DNA of 64,000 nucleotides from Paenibacillus sp. LS1 (GCF_026013365.1 NZ_JAPDOE010000008.1:1-64000), one strand, 5' to 3'; positions 26,101 to 35,364 are shown, counted from the first letter of the stretch. Numbers and translations: made by a program. Notes: generated by a model not told the origin, from the letters alone.

Positions 26101-27789
26101 ATGAGTGGAAAAAAAGAGTTATACCTGTCGAAGTTGAAACAGATGACCTTGCGTGAGAAAATCGGGCAGATGCTGCTTTGTGGCTTTCATGGCACTGAAG
26201 CTACTGGCGATGTGGAATCCTTTCTCCGAAAGTATCCCATCGGTGGTGTAATCTACTTTGCGCGCAACGTTGAGTCGCCAGAGCAGGTAGATCGGTTATC
26301 GTTAGGGCTACAACAGACTGCCAAAAGCAGCGGTAATGTGCCGCTCTGGATATCCATTGATCAGGAAGGCGGCATGGTTGCCCGGATTATCGAAGGGATT
26401 GCCTTGATGCCTGGGCAAATGGCCATTGCTGCTGCCGGTTCCATCGACGATGCGTATCAGGCGGCATATATCAGTGGGTTGGAGCTGAAGTCCATGGGCA
26501 TTAATATGAACTTTGCTCCGGTATTGGATGTGAACAATAACGCGGCCAATCCGGTAATCGGTGTACGATCATTCGGCGAATCTCCACAATCCGTTGCAGA
26601 ATATGGGGCCAGAACCATTGCGGGAATTCAGGACGCTGGCATTGCAGCGACAGCCAAACATTTCCCGGGACACGGGGATACGGATACCGATTCGCATCTG
26701 GATCTCCCGATCATCGCTCATGATCGTGAACGGGTAGAGCGGCTGGAGTTGATTCCATTCCAAGCCGCCATCGCCGAAGGTGTCGATGCCATGATGTCGG
26801 CGCATATTTATTTTCCTGCACTGGAGCCGGAGCGTCTGCCCGTGACACTATCACAAACCGTATTAAGCGGATTACTTCGTCAGGAACTGGGTTATGAGGG
26901 CATGATCGTGACAGATTGCATGGAGATGGATGCTATTGCCGTGAACTATGGGACTGTCGATGCAGCTGTGATGGCGGTAGAGGCTGGAGCAGATCTGGTG
27001 TTAATTAGCCATACGGCTAATCTTCAGGCAGAGGCCTTTGAAGCGTTGCTAGCAGCTGTGAGGAGCGGACGGATTAGCGAGAGTCGTATTGATGAATCGG
27101 TAACCCGCTTGCTGATGTACAAGGCGAAACGTGGTTTACTGGAGAGTGAAACGGGTGGTGCAGGTGATGAGGAATTGGAAGGTGTAGTATCAAATGCACT
27201 TTCGTCAAAGGCTTCAAACGATCTTGCTCTATCCAGTTGGTCGGAGCGCAACAGTTCATTACACCAAGAGGTTGCCCGCCGTATTAGCGAGAACAGTATC
27301 ACACTGGTGCGCGATGAGCTGAATATGCTGCCTTTGAAGCTGGAACGCACACTGGTCATAACAGTTGCCACGTCGGTGACGACAATTGCTGACGAACAGC
27401 TGACTCAGGCGTTCACCTTGGGCGCGGCTTTATCCAATTATGATCTGGACGTTGTCGATCTGACGGTCACGCCCGAGGAAGTTGCCATTCGATCCGCTCG
27501 TCTGCTTCAGGCGGCGGAAGAGGATGACATTCGGCAGATTGTGGTGGGAACCTACAATGCGGGAAGCCCCTCCGGCGATCCACAGTGCCGACTGATCGGC
27601 TGGTTGCAGCAACTGGGCAAGCCATTGACGGTTGTGGCATTGCGAAGCCCTTATGATCTGCTGGCGATTCCGTCTGCCGAGGTCTATGTAGCGGCTTACG
27701 AGAGCCGACCTCTTGCCATGGATAGCGTCGCTCAGGCGCTGATGGGTCGTATTCCTTTTGCGGGGAAACTTCCTGTCACGATAAAGTAA
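26101..27789 (+). CDS. nagZ: Beta-N-acetylglucosaminidase, glycoside hydrolase family 3
   Basis: An enzyme of about 562 residues that removes terminal GlcNAc from muropeptides or wall disaccharides. The N-terminal GH3 barrel has IGGVIYFARN, ISIDQEGGMVARI, NMNFAPVLDVN and the NagZ fingerprint KHFPGHGDTDTDSHLDLP (catalytic His/Asp loop), then IVTDCMEMDAI with the nucleophile Asp. A C-terminal domain of about 200 residues follows, as in B. subtilis NagZ and unlike the single-domain Gram-negative enzyme. The ATG at 26101 follows GGAGGGAGG by six bases. No signal peptide is seen at this start. It is the last gene of the importer operon. Confidence 0.94.
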   Translation: MSGKKELYLSKLKQMTLREKIGQMLLCGFHGTEATGDVESFLRKYPIGGVIYFARNVESPEQVDRLSLGLQQTAKSSGNVPLWISIDQEGGMVARIIEGIALMPGQMAIAAAGSIDDAYQAAYISGLELKSMGINMNFAPVLDVNNNAANPVIGVRSFGESPQSVAEYGARTIAGIQDAGIAATAKHFPGHGDTDTDSHLDLPIIAHDRERVERLELIPFQAAIAEGVDAMMSAHIYFPALEPERLPVTLSQTVLSGLLRQELGYEGMIVTDCMEMDAIAVNYGTVDAAVMAVEAGADLVLISHTANLQAEAFEALLAAVRSGRISESRIDESVTRLLMYKAKRGLLESETGGAGDEELEGVVSNALSSKASNDLALSSWSERNSSLHQEVARRISENSITLVRDELNMLPLKLERTLVITVATSVTTIADEQLTQAFTLGAALSNYDLDVVDLTVTPEEVAIRSARLLQAAEEDDIRQIVVGTYNAGSPSGDPQCRLIGWLQQLGKPLTVVALRSPYDLLAIPSAEVYVAAYESRPLAMDSVAQALMGRIPFAGKLPVTIK

Positions 27790-27801
27790 AAATGAAGACC
27801 T

Positions 27802-27847
27802 ACAGAGCAAAGAGACGATCCTTTACAGGACCGTCTCTTTGCTCTGT
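27802..27847. terminator. Long hairpin between convergent nagZ and serine hydrolase genes
   Basis: Twenty-base stem with one mismatch (27802-27821 with 27828-27847) and a six-base loop. No strong T-run on either side, but its position 13 bases after nagZ and 20 bases after the opposite gene suggests bidirectional termination. Confidence 0.75.
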
Positions 27848-27866
27848 ACAAACGAATAATTATGGA

Positions 27867-29288
27867 TTATTTCAATTGCAGTGCTTTAGCTGTTTTTGCC
27901 TCAACTTCATCCAAAAGTGAAGTCATGTCCATACCTGCGTGGTTACCAAGCAGGATAATGGTGATGTCATCGGACAGATTACGTGAAAAGGCTGTGGCAA
28001 ACCCGCCACCACTACCGTTGTGGAAGACGGTACGGTTCGTGCCGTTCTCTTTCAGAATCCAGGCGTAGCCATAGTTTTTATCAGAGTAAGGTTCATACAT
28101 TTGTTCAATCGTATCCTGGCTTAGAATCTGGTCCGTATACAAGGCACGATCCCATTTCAGCATATCGTCCACCGTGGAATAGATAGTTCCTGACCCGGAT
28201 TGAGATACATAGTAAGGAGCAGTTACCCATGCATTTTCTTGTTGAACAAATCCACTAATCGTATGCACTTTACGGGAAGCCTCTCCCGAATTCTTCATGC
28301 CAAGTGGCTTCAGTATCGTCTGTTGCACGTAATCGCCATAACTCATGCCGGATACTTGTTCAACGACGTATGCAAGCAAAACATACCCGCTGTTGCTGTA
28401 TAGATAGGCACTTCCCGGTTCAAACTTCAGCGTTTTGTGGCGAATCTCTTCTACAGTCTCTTCCATAGAAGTTCCTTCACCCCGACCGAATGCGGATGGC
28501 AGGCCTGAGGTCTGAGATAACAGCATGTGCAGCGTAATCTGATCTCCTTGCGGTATACCGGAGATGTACTTGGAGATGGGATCTTGCACATCAACTTTTC
28601 CTTCTTCCACCAGACTAAGAATAGAAGCGGCCGTGAAGGATTTGCTCAGCGATGCGATTCGAGTCTTCTGATCCGGGCGATTCAGCGTCTGCTCGTCGGC
28701 AAGTCCGTAGCCTTGCTTCAAAAGTACTTCACCATCACGGGCGATCAGCGCCATACCTGGATAGTTGATCTCGCGCAGATATGTATCTACGCTAGCAACC
28801 TCGTTGTTCAGCAGGCTGACTTGATCGGTTACCATATTCACACTCATCTGACCTGTAGCTGTGCGTTGGACTTTAATATCGGCCTTGATTGCATTAGCCA
28901 TGGCCCGGACAGGGACCATCAACGTACCGTTAACGGTACGTGAATTTACACCTGTGGCCAGATCGACTTGGTTTACCTTAATGGAATTGCTACCAGCTTG
29001 AAGTATCAGCTTGTCTCTGCCAACGGTAATGGTAGCCGTCTTGGTGCGATTATCCCATTTTAACGTGCCTTTGACAGATGTGACCACATCCCGAAGTGGA
29101 ACAAACGTTGAACCTTTGATGATAAGTGGTGCGTTCTTCCAGGATTGTTGCTCACCATTCACTTCAATGTGAACTGCTTGCGTCGTCTGCGCTGCGGATG
29201 CATGAATACCAGCTTGTCCCAGAATCGGACCTGCGCACAGGATGAACGCTAACAGAATGCGGAACATGGATGAATATACATTGGACAC
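27867..29288 (-). CDS. Secreted beta-lactamase-family serine hydrolase with stalk domain
   Basis: A 473-residue exported protein. The signal peptide ends near HASAA (residue 33). A copper-amine-oxidase N-terminal-type stalk follows (about 38-152), then a class C beta-lactamase/penicillin-binding fold. Catalytic motifs are SLSK (S213, K216), YSN at 297-299 and HNGSGGG near the C-terminus. In B. subtilis the recycling cluster also encodes a secreted beta-lactamase-like protein (AmiE/YbbE), so this may be its counterpart; peptidase, esterase or amidase activity are all open. The GTG start follows AAAGG by six bases. The stalk resembles that on the amidase at 13464. Confidence 0.9.
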   Translation of the reverse strand: MSNVYSSMFRILLAFILCAGPILGQAGIHASAAQTTQAVHIEVNGEQQSWKNAPLIIKGSTFVPLRDVVTSVKGTLKWDNRTKTATITVGRDKLILQAGSNSIKVNQVDLATGVNSRTVNGTLMVPVRAMANAIKADIKVQRTATGQMSVNMVTDQVSLLNNEVASVDTYLREINYPGMALIARDGEVLLKQGYGLADEQTLNRPDQKTRIASLSKSFTAASILSLVEEGKVDVQDPISKYISGIPQGDQITLHMLLSQTSGLPSAFGRGEGTSMEETVEEIRHKTLKFEPGSAYLYSNSGYVLLAYVVEQVSGMSYGDYVQQTILKPLGMKNSGEASRKVHTISGFVQQENAWVTAPYYVSQSGSGTIYSTVDDMLKWDRALYTDQILSQDTIEQMYEPYSDKNYGYAWILKENGTNRTVFHNGSGGGFATAFSRNLSDDITIILLGNHAGMDMTSLLDEVEAKTAKALQLK

Positions 29289-29470
29289 ACGTTGCCTTTC
29301 ATTTGCCTTGCGTAAGATTTGAATCCTCTCCTTCCAATCGTTTCATGAATAACCAGCTTATGAGCATTGTAAACGATCTCGCTAAGGGGGTCAAAACGAA
29401 AAGAAGGATAAGGTGCGTCCATCTAACCTGACCGAAAAGATTAAATTTATTCTAATTTAGTATCGATACA

Positions 29471-29498
29471 TAATATTTTTACAGCGATTGTCCGATAA
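29471..29498 (+). promoter_or_regulatory. SigD-like promoter of chemoreceptor gene
   Basis: TAAT at 29471-29474, 16 bases, then TCCGATAA at 29491-29498, close to the flagellar-sigma form TAAA-N15-GCCGATAT. It lies 36 bases before the chemoreceptor start. Confidence 0.4.
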
Positions 29499-29533
29499 AA
29501 GGATGGGTGAAGATTATGATGGGGGATAGTTAA

Positions 29534-31507
29534 ATGAAGAAAAGGATTCGAAATTGGTTTACTTTAACCGTAAAAAAACGCCTAATCGCTGCATTGCTCC
29601 TGTTCCTGATTGTGCCGAGCATTACCGTGGGATGGTTATCTTATCAAAAAGCTGCCGACCAGGTTAAGCTGGAAATTATTCGTTCCGCACAGGCCAAAAC
29701 AGAAATGCTTAGTCTGCAGATAAATCAAATGCTGGAAATGGAGAAGGATAACGCAGCGCAGATGGCTGCAGGTATTACTTCAAACGATATTATTAACAAG
29801 TCCCCTGCGCTTCAAAGGCAGATGGATCGAATGTCTCAGAGTCATAAAGAACTGGGTGTTCTTACGGCAGGTGCCGATGATGGTAGCTGGATGAAATCCC
29901 CTGATCCCGGAGAACAGATCTATGATCCGCGTGAACGTTCATGGTATACGATGGGTATGTCTCAAGACGAACCGGTAATCTCGGATACGTTTCAGTCGGC
30001 TACAACAGGCGAGTGGGTCGTAACGGCAGCAGCCAAGCTGGCTGATGGTAAAGGGGTATTTGGGGCCAATGTCAGTCTCAATCATCTGAAAGAATCCGTT
30101 GATCAGATACGTATTGGTAAAGAAGGAAAACTGTATATGCTGGATAACGGGGGTAAATTCCTGTTCCACTATAGTATTGAATCGGGTACGCAGTCAGATG
30201 AAAGCTACATTAATGAGATGTATACGCAGGAAAGTGGGACGGTGAAGTATACATACGAAGGTCGCGAAGTGGAAGCTGTGTATTATACCAATCCGGTGAC
30301 GGGGTGGAAAATTGTTGGCGAGATGGTTCCTTCCGAAGCAACGGAAGCCGTAATGCCTATTATGATCCGTGCAATTACGATTGTGGCATCTGCATTGGTT
30401 ATAGGGTTGATTCTGCTTATTTTCATTATCCGCAGCATTCACCGACCATTACTGCAATTAACGCAGGCAGCATCCAAAGTAAGCGCCGGAGATCTCACCG
30501 TTCGGGTTGGTTTGCAGCGCAAGGATGAGTTCGGACAGCTTGGAGAAAGCTTCGATACAATGACAACTTCACTGCGTAATGTGCTTGGGGAGGTACATGA
30601 TACATCCAGTCAGCTGGCAGCTTCTTCTGAAGAGCTGATGGCAAGTTCTGAGCAGACATCCAAAGCGACAGAGCAGGTAGCTGAACTGATGCAGGATGCA
30701 GCTGCAGGAACGACGTTGCAGAACAATAGTCTTGCCGCTACTGGCCAACTTGTGGGCGAAATGTCCATTGGAGTCAAAGAAATCTCATCAAGTGCTGAAG
30801 ACACCGCTCGTATCGCTCTGGATGCTTCCACCAAGTCGGAAGCGGGTATGGTTACCGTAGAAGAAGCGGTTACGCATATTCAGCAGGTGAATGACGAGAG
30901 CAAAGCCATGTCTGTGGTCATTGAGGATCTGCGCGCGAAAAATGAAGAGATTCTTGTGATTGTGGCTGAGATTACGTCCATCGCCAAACAGACCAACATA
31001 CTCGCATTGAATGCGTCCATTGAAGCTTCAAGAGCTGGCGAGCAAGGGCGTGGATTCGCGGTCGTAGCCAACGAAGTGAAGACACTGGCTCACAGCTCAG
31101 GCGCTTCAGCCGAGCGGATTAATGAGCTTATGCATGAGATGCAGGAGAAAACCAATGCAGTGCAATCGACCTTTGCCCGTACAGGTGAAGGTATGATCAA
31201 GAGTTCGCAGATGGTTACGGAGGCGGGCGAAGCCTTCCATAACATTCGTACTGCCGTACAGTTGGTGGCTGCACAAGCTGGAGAAGTATCCGCGGCTTCC
31301 CGTCAGATTGATGGGGGCATGAGTCATATCAACAAGGCAGTAAATGATACGATGGTTCTGTCAGACAGAATTGCCTCTGGAACGGAAGATGGCTCTGCTG
31401 CTGCTCAAGAGCAGTTGGCTACAATGGAAGAGGTCGCAGCATCTTCGGCGGCATTGTCACGTATGGCTGAAGATCTGCAAAGCATGATTGAACGATTTAA
31501 GTTGTAA
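29534..31507 (+). CDS. Methyl-accepting chemotaxis protein (extracytoplasmic Cache-type sensor)
   Basis: A 657-residue chemoreceptor. First membrane helix about residues 15-38, an extracellular sensor of about 230 residues (dCache type, with DPRERSWYTMG), second helix about 278-302, a HAMP domain about 302-355 and a cytoplasmic signalling coil to the end. The signalling tip reads AEITSIAKQTNILALNASIE followed by SRAGEQGRGFAVVANEV. It would pass ligand binding to CheA/CheW. The gene is monocistronic: a flagellar-type promoter lies upstream and a palindromic terminator at 31580. The ligand is unknown. Confidence 0.96.
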   Translation: MKKRIRNWFTLTVKKRLIAALLLFLIVPSITVGWLSYQKAADQVKLEIIRSAQAKTEMLSLQINQMLEMEKDNAAQMAAGITSNDIINKSPALQRQMDRMSQSHKELGVLTAGADDGSWMKSPDPGEQIYDPRERSWYTMGMSQDEPVISDTFQSATTGEWVVTAAAKLADGKGVFGANVSLNHLKESVDQIRIGKEGKLYMLDNGGKFLFHYSIESGTQSDESYINEMYTQESGTVKYTYEGREVEAVYYTNPVTGWKIVGEMVPSEATEAVMPIMIRAITIVASALVIGLILLIFIIRSIHRPLLQLTQAASKVSAGDLTVRVGLQRKDEFGQLGESFDTMTTSLRNVLGEVHDTSSQLAASSEELMASSEQTSKATEQVAELMQDAAAGTTLQNNSLAATGQLVGEMSIGVKEISSSAEDTARIALDASTKSEAGMVTVEEAVTHIQQVNDESKAMSVVIEDLRAKNEEILVIVAEITSIAKQTNILALNASIEASRAGEQGRGFAVVANEVKTLAHSSGASAERINELMHEMQEKTNAVQSTFARTGEGMIKSSQMVTEAGEAFHNIRTAVQLVAAQAGEVSAASRQIDGGMSHINKAVNDTMVLSDRIASGTEDGSAAAQEQLATMEEVAASSAALSRMAEDLQSMIERFKL

Positions 31508-31579
31508 CAGGGATTGAAATGAAACAATGAGTTATGATGAATACTTAAAGGAAGGCGCTGAAATGCCCTTTCTGCAATG

Positions 31580-31613
31580 AGACTGCAGGGTTGCAACCCT
31601 GCAGTCTTTTTTC
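31580..31613 (+). terminator. Intrinsic terminator of the chemoreceptor gene
   Basis: Perfect 28-base palindrome (31580-31607) followed by a run of T residues. Confidence 0.92.
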
Positions 31614-31668
31614 TGTTGAACAAGGGGGGTTAGGTATGTCTTAGAACAAAACATCCCTTTGAGTTATA

Positions 31669-31697
31669 TTGACATAAACTAAACAAAAATATATTAT
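31669..31697 (+). promoter_or_regulatory. SigA promoter of the GIY-YIG fusion gene
   Basis: Consensus TTGACA at 31669-31674, a 17-base spacer and TATTAT at 31692-31697, in an AT-rich stretch 86 bases before the start. Confidence 0.8.
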
Positions 31698-31782
31698 GTC
31701 TATAAATAAACAAACAATAATAAAATTAAGTTGATGGATATACGGTTGAAATGACCATATCAATAAAAAAAGGAGCTTTTAC

Positions 31783-32979
31783 ATGAAATCCTCGGAATCT
31801 TGGTTACAAACCGCTTCGTTGGAAGAGATCAAACGTGGTTATATGGAGGAAGGTCCCGCCTATATATGCGTCTGCTGCGGATACAGAACGGAAGCGGGGA
31901 TTATTTACCCTGAAGAAGGGGTGCTCTATGAGGCTGCCCGCTATATGCGTGTTCATATCGAGAAAGCTCATGAATCGGTATTTGAGTATTTGCTGGAGCT
32001 GGATAAAAGCGTAACCGGATTGTCTGATGTGCAACGGGGCTTGCTGGCCCAATTCTATGAAGGCAAGAAGGATGCTGAAGTACAGAAGGCCCTTGGCATC
32101 GGGAGTGCCTCCACAATCCGGAATCATCGGTTTGTATTGAAGGAGAAGGAGAGGCAGGCCAAGATATTCCTGGCATTAATGGAGCTTCTCAAGAGTAAGG
32201 ATACCCAAGCTCCGGCTGAGTGGGTATCACCTGTGACAAGGCATGGACATACGATCCATCGTGACTCATTTGATATTACAGAACAGGATCGGGAGAAGGT
32301 GCTGAACAAGTATTTTCCAGAGGGGACTGGCGGTCCACTAAAGACGTTTCATATGCAGCAAAAGCATAAATATATCGTGCTCACTGAGATAGCCAAACGA
32401 TTCGATACAGAACGCAAATATTCCGAGAAACAGGTCAATGATCTGCTGAAGGAAGTCTATGAAGATTACGTGGAAATACGGAGGTATCTCATCGAGTATG
32501 GTTTGCTGAAACGTGAGCCAGACGGCAGTCAGTATTGGCTGGGAAGCCGCGCAGATCAACAGAGCGCCGAAGTTGGAAAACAGGAGCGCAAAGAAGAGGG
32601 GGAGCAGGAGAACATGAACCGTCGCAAAGAATTGCAGGAACAGGCCAAAGAAGTCAAAACGGAAGCGGGCGTCTACCAGATTCGGAATGAACGTAACGGC
32701 AAAGTTTATATCGACAGCACACTTAACCTGAAAACCATTAACGGACAACGGTTTATGCTACAGATGGGTAGCCATCTGAATCGAAGATTGCAGGCTGAAT
32801 GGAATGAATATGGAGAGACTGCCTTTGTAATCGAAGTGCTGGAGACATTGAAACAAGACGATAATCCCTATTACGATCCCAAAGATGCGTTGGCTAAATG
32901 TCTGCATCGCTGGTTTCAACAGTTAGAGCCTTATGGAGATCAAGGGTACCACGGAGATAAAAAGCCATCTGCTGAATAA
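31783..32979 (+). CDS. DUF2087 protein with N-terminal Cys/His motif and C-terminal GIY-YIG-like domain
   Basis: A 398-residue multi-domain protein. Residues about 25-66 hold CVCCG followed by HIEKAH, a possible zinc site. Residues about 85-140 look like a helix-turn-helix (DAEVQKALGIGSASTIRNHR). Residues about 168-255 are a DUF2087 domain (KVLNKYFPEG ... RKYSEKQVNDLLKEV ... RRYLIEYGLLKREPDGSQYW). A charged linker leads to a GIY-YIG-like domain about 290-365: GVYQIRNERNGKVYIDST, later AFVIEVLE. The second GIY-YIG motif is YID rather than YIG and the usual catalytic Arg is not obvious, so nuclease activity is uncertain. DNA binding is likely. It has its own consensus promoter and a strong terminator at 33014-33066. 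Confidence 0.85.
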   Translation: MKSSESWLQTASLEEIKRGYMEEGPAYICVCCGYRTEAGIIYPEEGVLYEAARYMRVHIEKAHESVFEYLLELDKSVTGLSDVQRGLLAQFYEGKKDAEVQKALGIGSASTIRNHRFVLKEKERQAKIFLALMELLKSKDTQAPAEWVSPVTRHGHTIHRDSFDITEQDREKVLNKYFPEGTGGPLKTFHMQQKHKYIVLTEIAKRFDTERKYSEKQVNDLLKEVYEDYVEIRRYLIEYGLLKREPDGSQYWLGSRADQQSAEVGKQERKEEGEQENMNRRKELQEQAKEVKTEAGVYQIRNERNGKVYIDSTLNLKTINGQRFMLQMGSHLNRRLQAEWNEYGETAFVIEVLETLKQDDNPYYDPKDALAKCLHRWFQQLEPYGDQGYHGDKKPSAE

Positions 32980-33013
32980 GCGGGACATTTTCCTCTCTAA
33001 AATGCCTGACCTT

Positions 33014-33066
33014 TTATAACCCAAAGCCCCTTTGCCAATATGATGGCAAAGGGGCTTTTGGGTTAT
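33014..33066. terminator. Long hairpin terminator after the GIY-YIG fusion gene
   Basis: Nearly perfect stem of about 23 pairs (33014-33037 with 33044-33066) around AAAGCCCCTTTGCCA and TGGCAAAGGGGCTTTT. Confidence 0.85.
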
Positions 33067-33084
33067 AAACTACTTGTTATATAA

Positions 33085-33262
33085 GTTGAACCAATCTTTT
33101 ACACGATAACGGAGAGGACAGAAAAAACCTGAAAAAGCGGAGCGTTCGCCTTTATCCCCAGATTTTCCCCTTTGGATAAGGGAATCAAAAAATCTGGGGA
33201 TAACAGCGATTGGAAGGTTATTCTGTCATCGTAGTGCTAGTGTAAACAATCTTTAGTTCAAC
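33085..33262. repeat. Dispersed hairpin-forming repeat, copy 2 (intact terminal inverted repeats)
   Basis: About 178 bases bounded by GTTGAAC (33085-33091) and GTTCAAC (33256-33262). The inverted ends continue inward as TTTACAC ... ACAGAA against TTCTGT ... GTGTAAA. The centre holds a separate 14-base hairpin pair around ATCCCCAGATTTT and AAAATCTGGGGAT, with a further GGATAAGGG stretch. The flanks match copy 1 at 4924 while the centre does not. It sits directly against the 3' end of the chemoreceptor gene at 33265 and may act as its terminator. Confidence 0.75.
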
Positions 33263-33264
33263 GT

Positions 33265-35268
33265 TTACAGCTTGAATTGTTCCACCAGCTTCTGCAGCTT
33301 GTGAGCCAGATGTGCGAGCGAGTCAGCAGAGGATGATATCTCCTGCATGGAAGCAACCTGCTCCTCTGTAGCTGCAGAGATGTTCTCTGTTCCGTCCGCA
33401 TTGGTTTCGGATATAGTGTGGATCTGATCAATGGACTGCACCACTTCGGCTGTACTTGCAGACATCTGTTGTGAGGCTGCTGCAATGTTCTCAAGCTGAT
33501 GATTGACGACACCCACAGCCTGGCTAATCTGGGCAAAAGCTTCATCTGCAAACTGAACGGCGCGAATGCCGTTGCTTACATCCTGTTGCCCGATCTGTAC
33601 ATTGTGATTGGCCATTGCAATCTCCTGTTGAATCGCTCCAACCATCTCTACAATCTTCTGGCCGGACAGGCTGGATTGTTCAGCGAGCTTGCGGACTTCG
33701 CTGGCAACAACGGAGAAACCGCGTCCATGCTCACCTGCACGTGCTGCTTCAATCGAAGCATTGAGTGCAAGCAGATTGGTCTGTGCAGCGATGTCTGTAA
33801 TAACAGATACCATCTCGCCAATGGATGTGGAATGCTGTCCAAGTCGTCCAGCAGTATCTGCCATACCTTGCACAAAGCGACTGACGGAATCCATCTCGGA
33901 TACGGCCGTCTGCATGGTGGCATTCCCTTTATCCGCGAGTTCACTTGCTTGCATGGCAGCTTCAGATACTTGTTGCGTACTATGCGTTACCTGTCCCACA
34001 CCTCCGGCTAGCTCATTCATCTGCTGTGCCGTATGCTTGAGGCTACTTGCTTGTTTCTCAAGTCCAGCTGCGGATTCTTCCGTGATCAAGGCAACTTGCT
34101 CTGTTGCTTTGGTTGTCTCCGATGAGTTGACTGCCAATTGTGTTGAAGAAGCAGTTAACTCATCAGCCGTGTGTCGCACGTCCTGAATGACGGTTCGCAA
34201 GGATTCGCTCATTTTATTGAAGCTGGTACTCAGCTTGCCGAATTCATCCTGCCCCAATACAGCAACCTCGATGGTCAGATTACCACCACTAATTTCGTCA
34301 GATGCCTTCACCAAGCGGTTCAGCGGTTTGGTGATTGACTGCACAATCCAGAAAATGATGATGGAGCTTACCGCAATTGCAATGGCTACAACGACAAGCG
34401 TGGTATAGAGAATCGGCCGGACAGATGCTGTCACTTCACCACTGTCAATCACACCGACTACGGTCCAGCCAGTCGTTTCATTGGTGGCGAAAAAGGCGTG
34501 TTCCTGGTTTCCATTTAGTGTATAAGTCAGACTTCCATTTTTCTGTGCAAAAATATCTTTATAGGGTTCCATGGTTCCTTCGGTCCCTGGTTTTTCGGTA
34601 GGATGTACAATGATTTTGTTGGCATTATCAATGATATAGACATAACCCTTCTCGCCAATCTTGGTGGAATTAACCGTCTTGGAGAGGGCTTCAAGCGACA
34701 GGCTGACAGAGACGACACCATGGCCATCCGCTGAGGTCTGAGCTACCGAAGCAACAACATTGCCGGTATTGCTTGATATGTAGGGTGTAATTACGGTAGG
34801 GACATCTTTGTTCTGCGTAGCAGCCTGATACCACGGGCGTTCCCGGGGGTCGTATCCTTCTTTGTTCACTGCAGTTACAGGGGAGTTAATATACACGCCC
34901 TGATCCGTACCGATGGAAGCAAGTTCCACGTCATCATGGGTTTCCTTATACGCGTCGAGCAAGGTACGGATGGTCTCTGTTTCGTCACCCTGGTTGGGTC
35001 CGACATTGCCTGCGTCCAGCTGACTTGCCAAGAAATCCACATTTTTGCGTGTTGCACCAATGATCTGGTCAATGGTCTGGTTAAGTACGGTAACACTGCT
35101 GATTGCGTTCTCATACATTTTCTCTTCAACCTTGGCATCGGCTGTTTGGAACGAGATAATACCCAGACTTATTGTTGGAATGAGCAATACAATAGCAAAT
35201 GACAAAATCAGTTTTTCTCTCATCTGCATTGTTCTTTTGACCCCTTGTTTACGAATCATCTTCTTCAT
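33265..35268 (-). CDS. Methyl-accepting chemotaxis protein
   Basis: A chemoreceptor of about 667 residues. The ATG at 35268 is chosen because AGGGGGA lies seven bases upstream; an earlier in-frame ATG is almost touching that site. It has an N-terminal helix (LILSFAIVLLIPTISLGIISF), an extracellular Cache-type sensor with YDPRERPWYQAA, a second helix, HAMP, and a signalling tip reading DIAAQTNLLALNASIEAARA followed by GEHGRGFSVVASEV. It is a relative of the receptor at 29534 with the same architecture. A flagellar-type promoter is visible upstream (35365-35390). Confidence 0.96.
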   Translation of the reverse strand: MKKMIRKQGVKRTMQMREKLILSFAIVLLIPTISLGIISFQTADAKVEEKMYENAISSVTVLNQTIDQIIGATRKNVDFLASQLDAGNVGPNQGDETETIRTLLDAYKETHDDVELASIGTDQGVYINSPVTAVNKEGYDPRERPWYQAATQNKDVPTVITPYISSNTGNVVASVAQTSADGHGVVSVSLSLEALSKTVNSTKIGEKGYVYIIDNANKIIVHPTEKPGTEGTMEPYKDIFAQKNGSLTYTLNGNQEHAFFATNETTGWTVVGVIDSGEVTASVRPILYTTLVVVAIAIAVSSIIIFWIVQSITKPLNRLVKASDEISGGNLTIEVAVLGQDEFGKLSTSFNKMSESLRTVIQDVRHTADELTASSTQLAVNSSETTKATEQVALITEESAAGLEKQASSLKHTAQQMNELAGGVGQVTHSTQQVSEAAMQASELADKGNATMQTAVSEMDSVSRFVQGMADTAGRLGQHSTSIGEMVSVITDIAAQTNLLALNASIEAARAGEHGRGFSVVASEVRKLAEQSSLSGQKIVEMVGAIQQEIAMANHNVQIGQQDVSNGIRAVQFADEAFAQISQAVGVVNHQLENIAAASQQMSASTAEVVQSIDQIHTISETNADGTENISAATEEQVASMQEISSSADSLAHLAHKLQKLVEQFKL

Positions 35269-35364
35269 ACACATTCCCCCTCTGTGTAACCCATCCCTAT
35301 GTCTGGTGGACAAGTCAATCTGGTAAAAGATAGTTCATTCCATCCTTTCCAGATGTTTCTGGTG

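Noticed and set aside
29368..29381. Possible cre site TGTAAACGATCTCG upstream of the serine hydrolase
   Set aside because: One mismatch to the cre consensus and no mapped promoter; not strong enough to annotate.
31529..31582. 17-codon frame beginning MSYDEYLKEG after the first chemoreceptor
   Set aside because: Ends at the terminator stem, has no convincing ribosome site and is too short to support.
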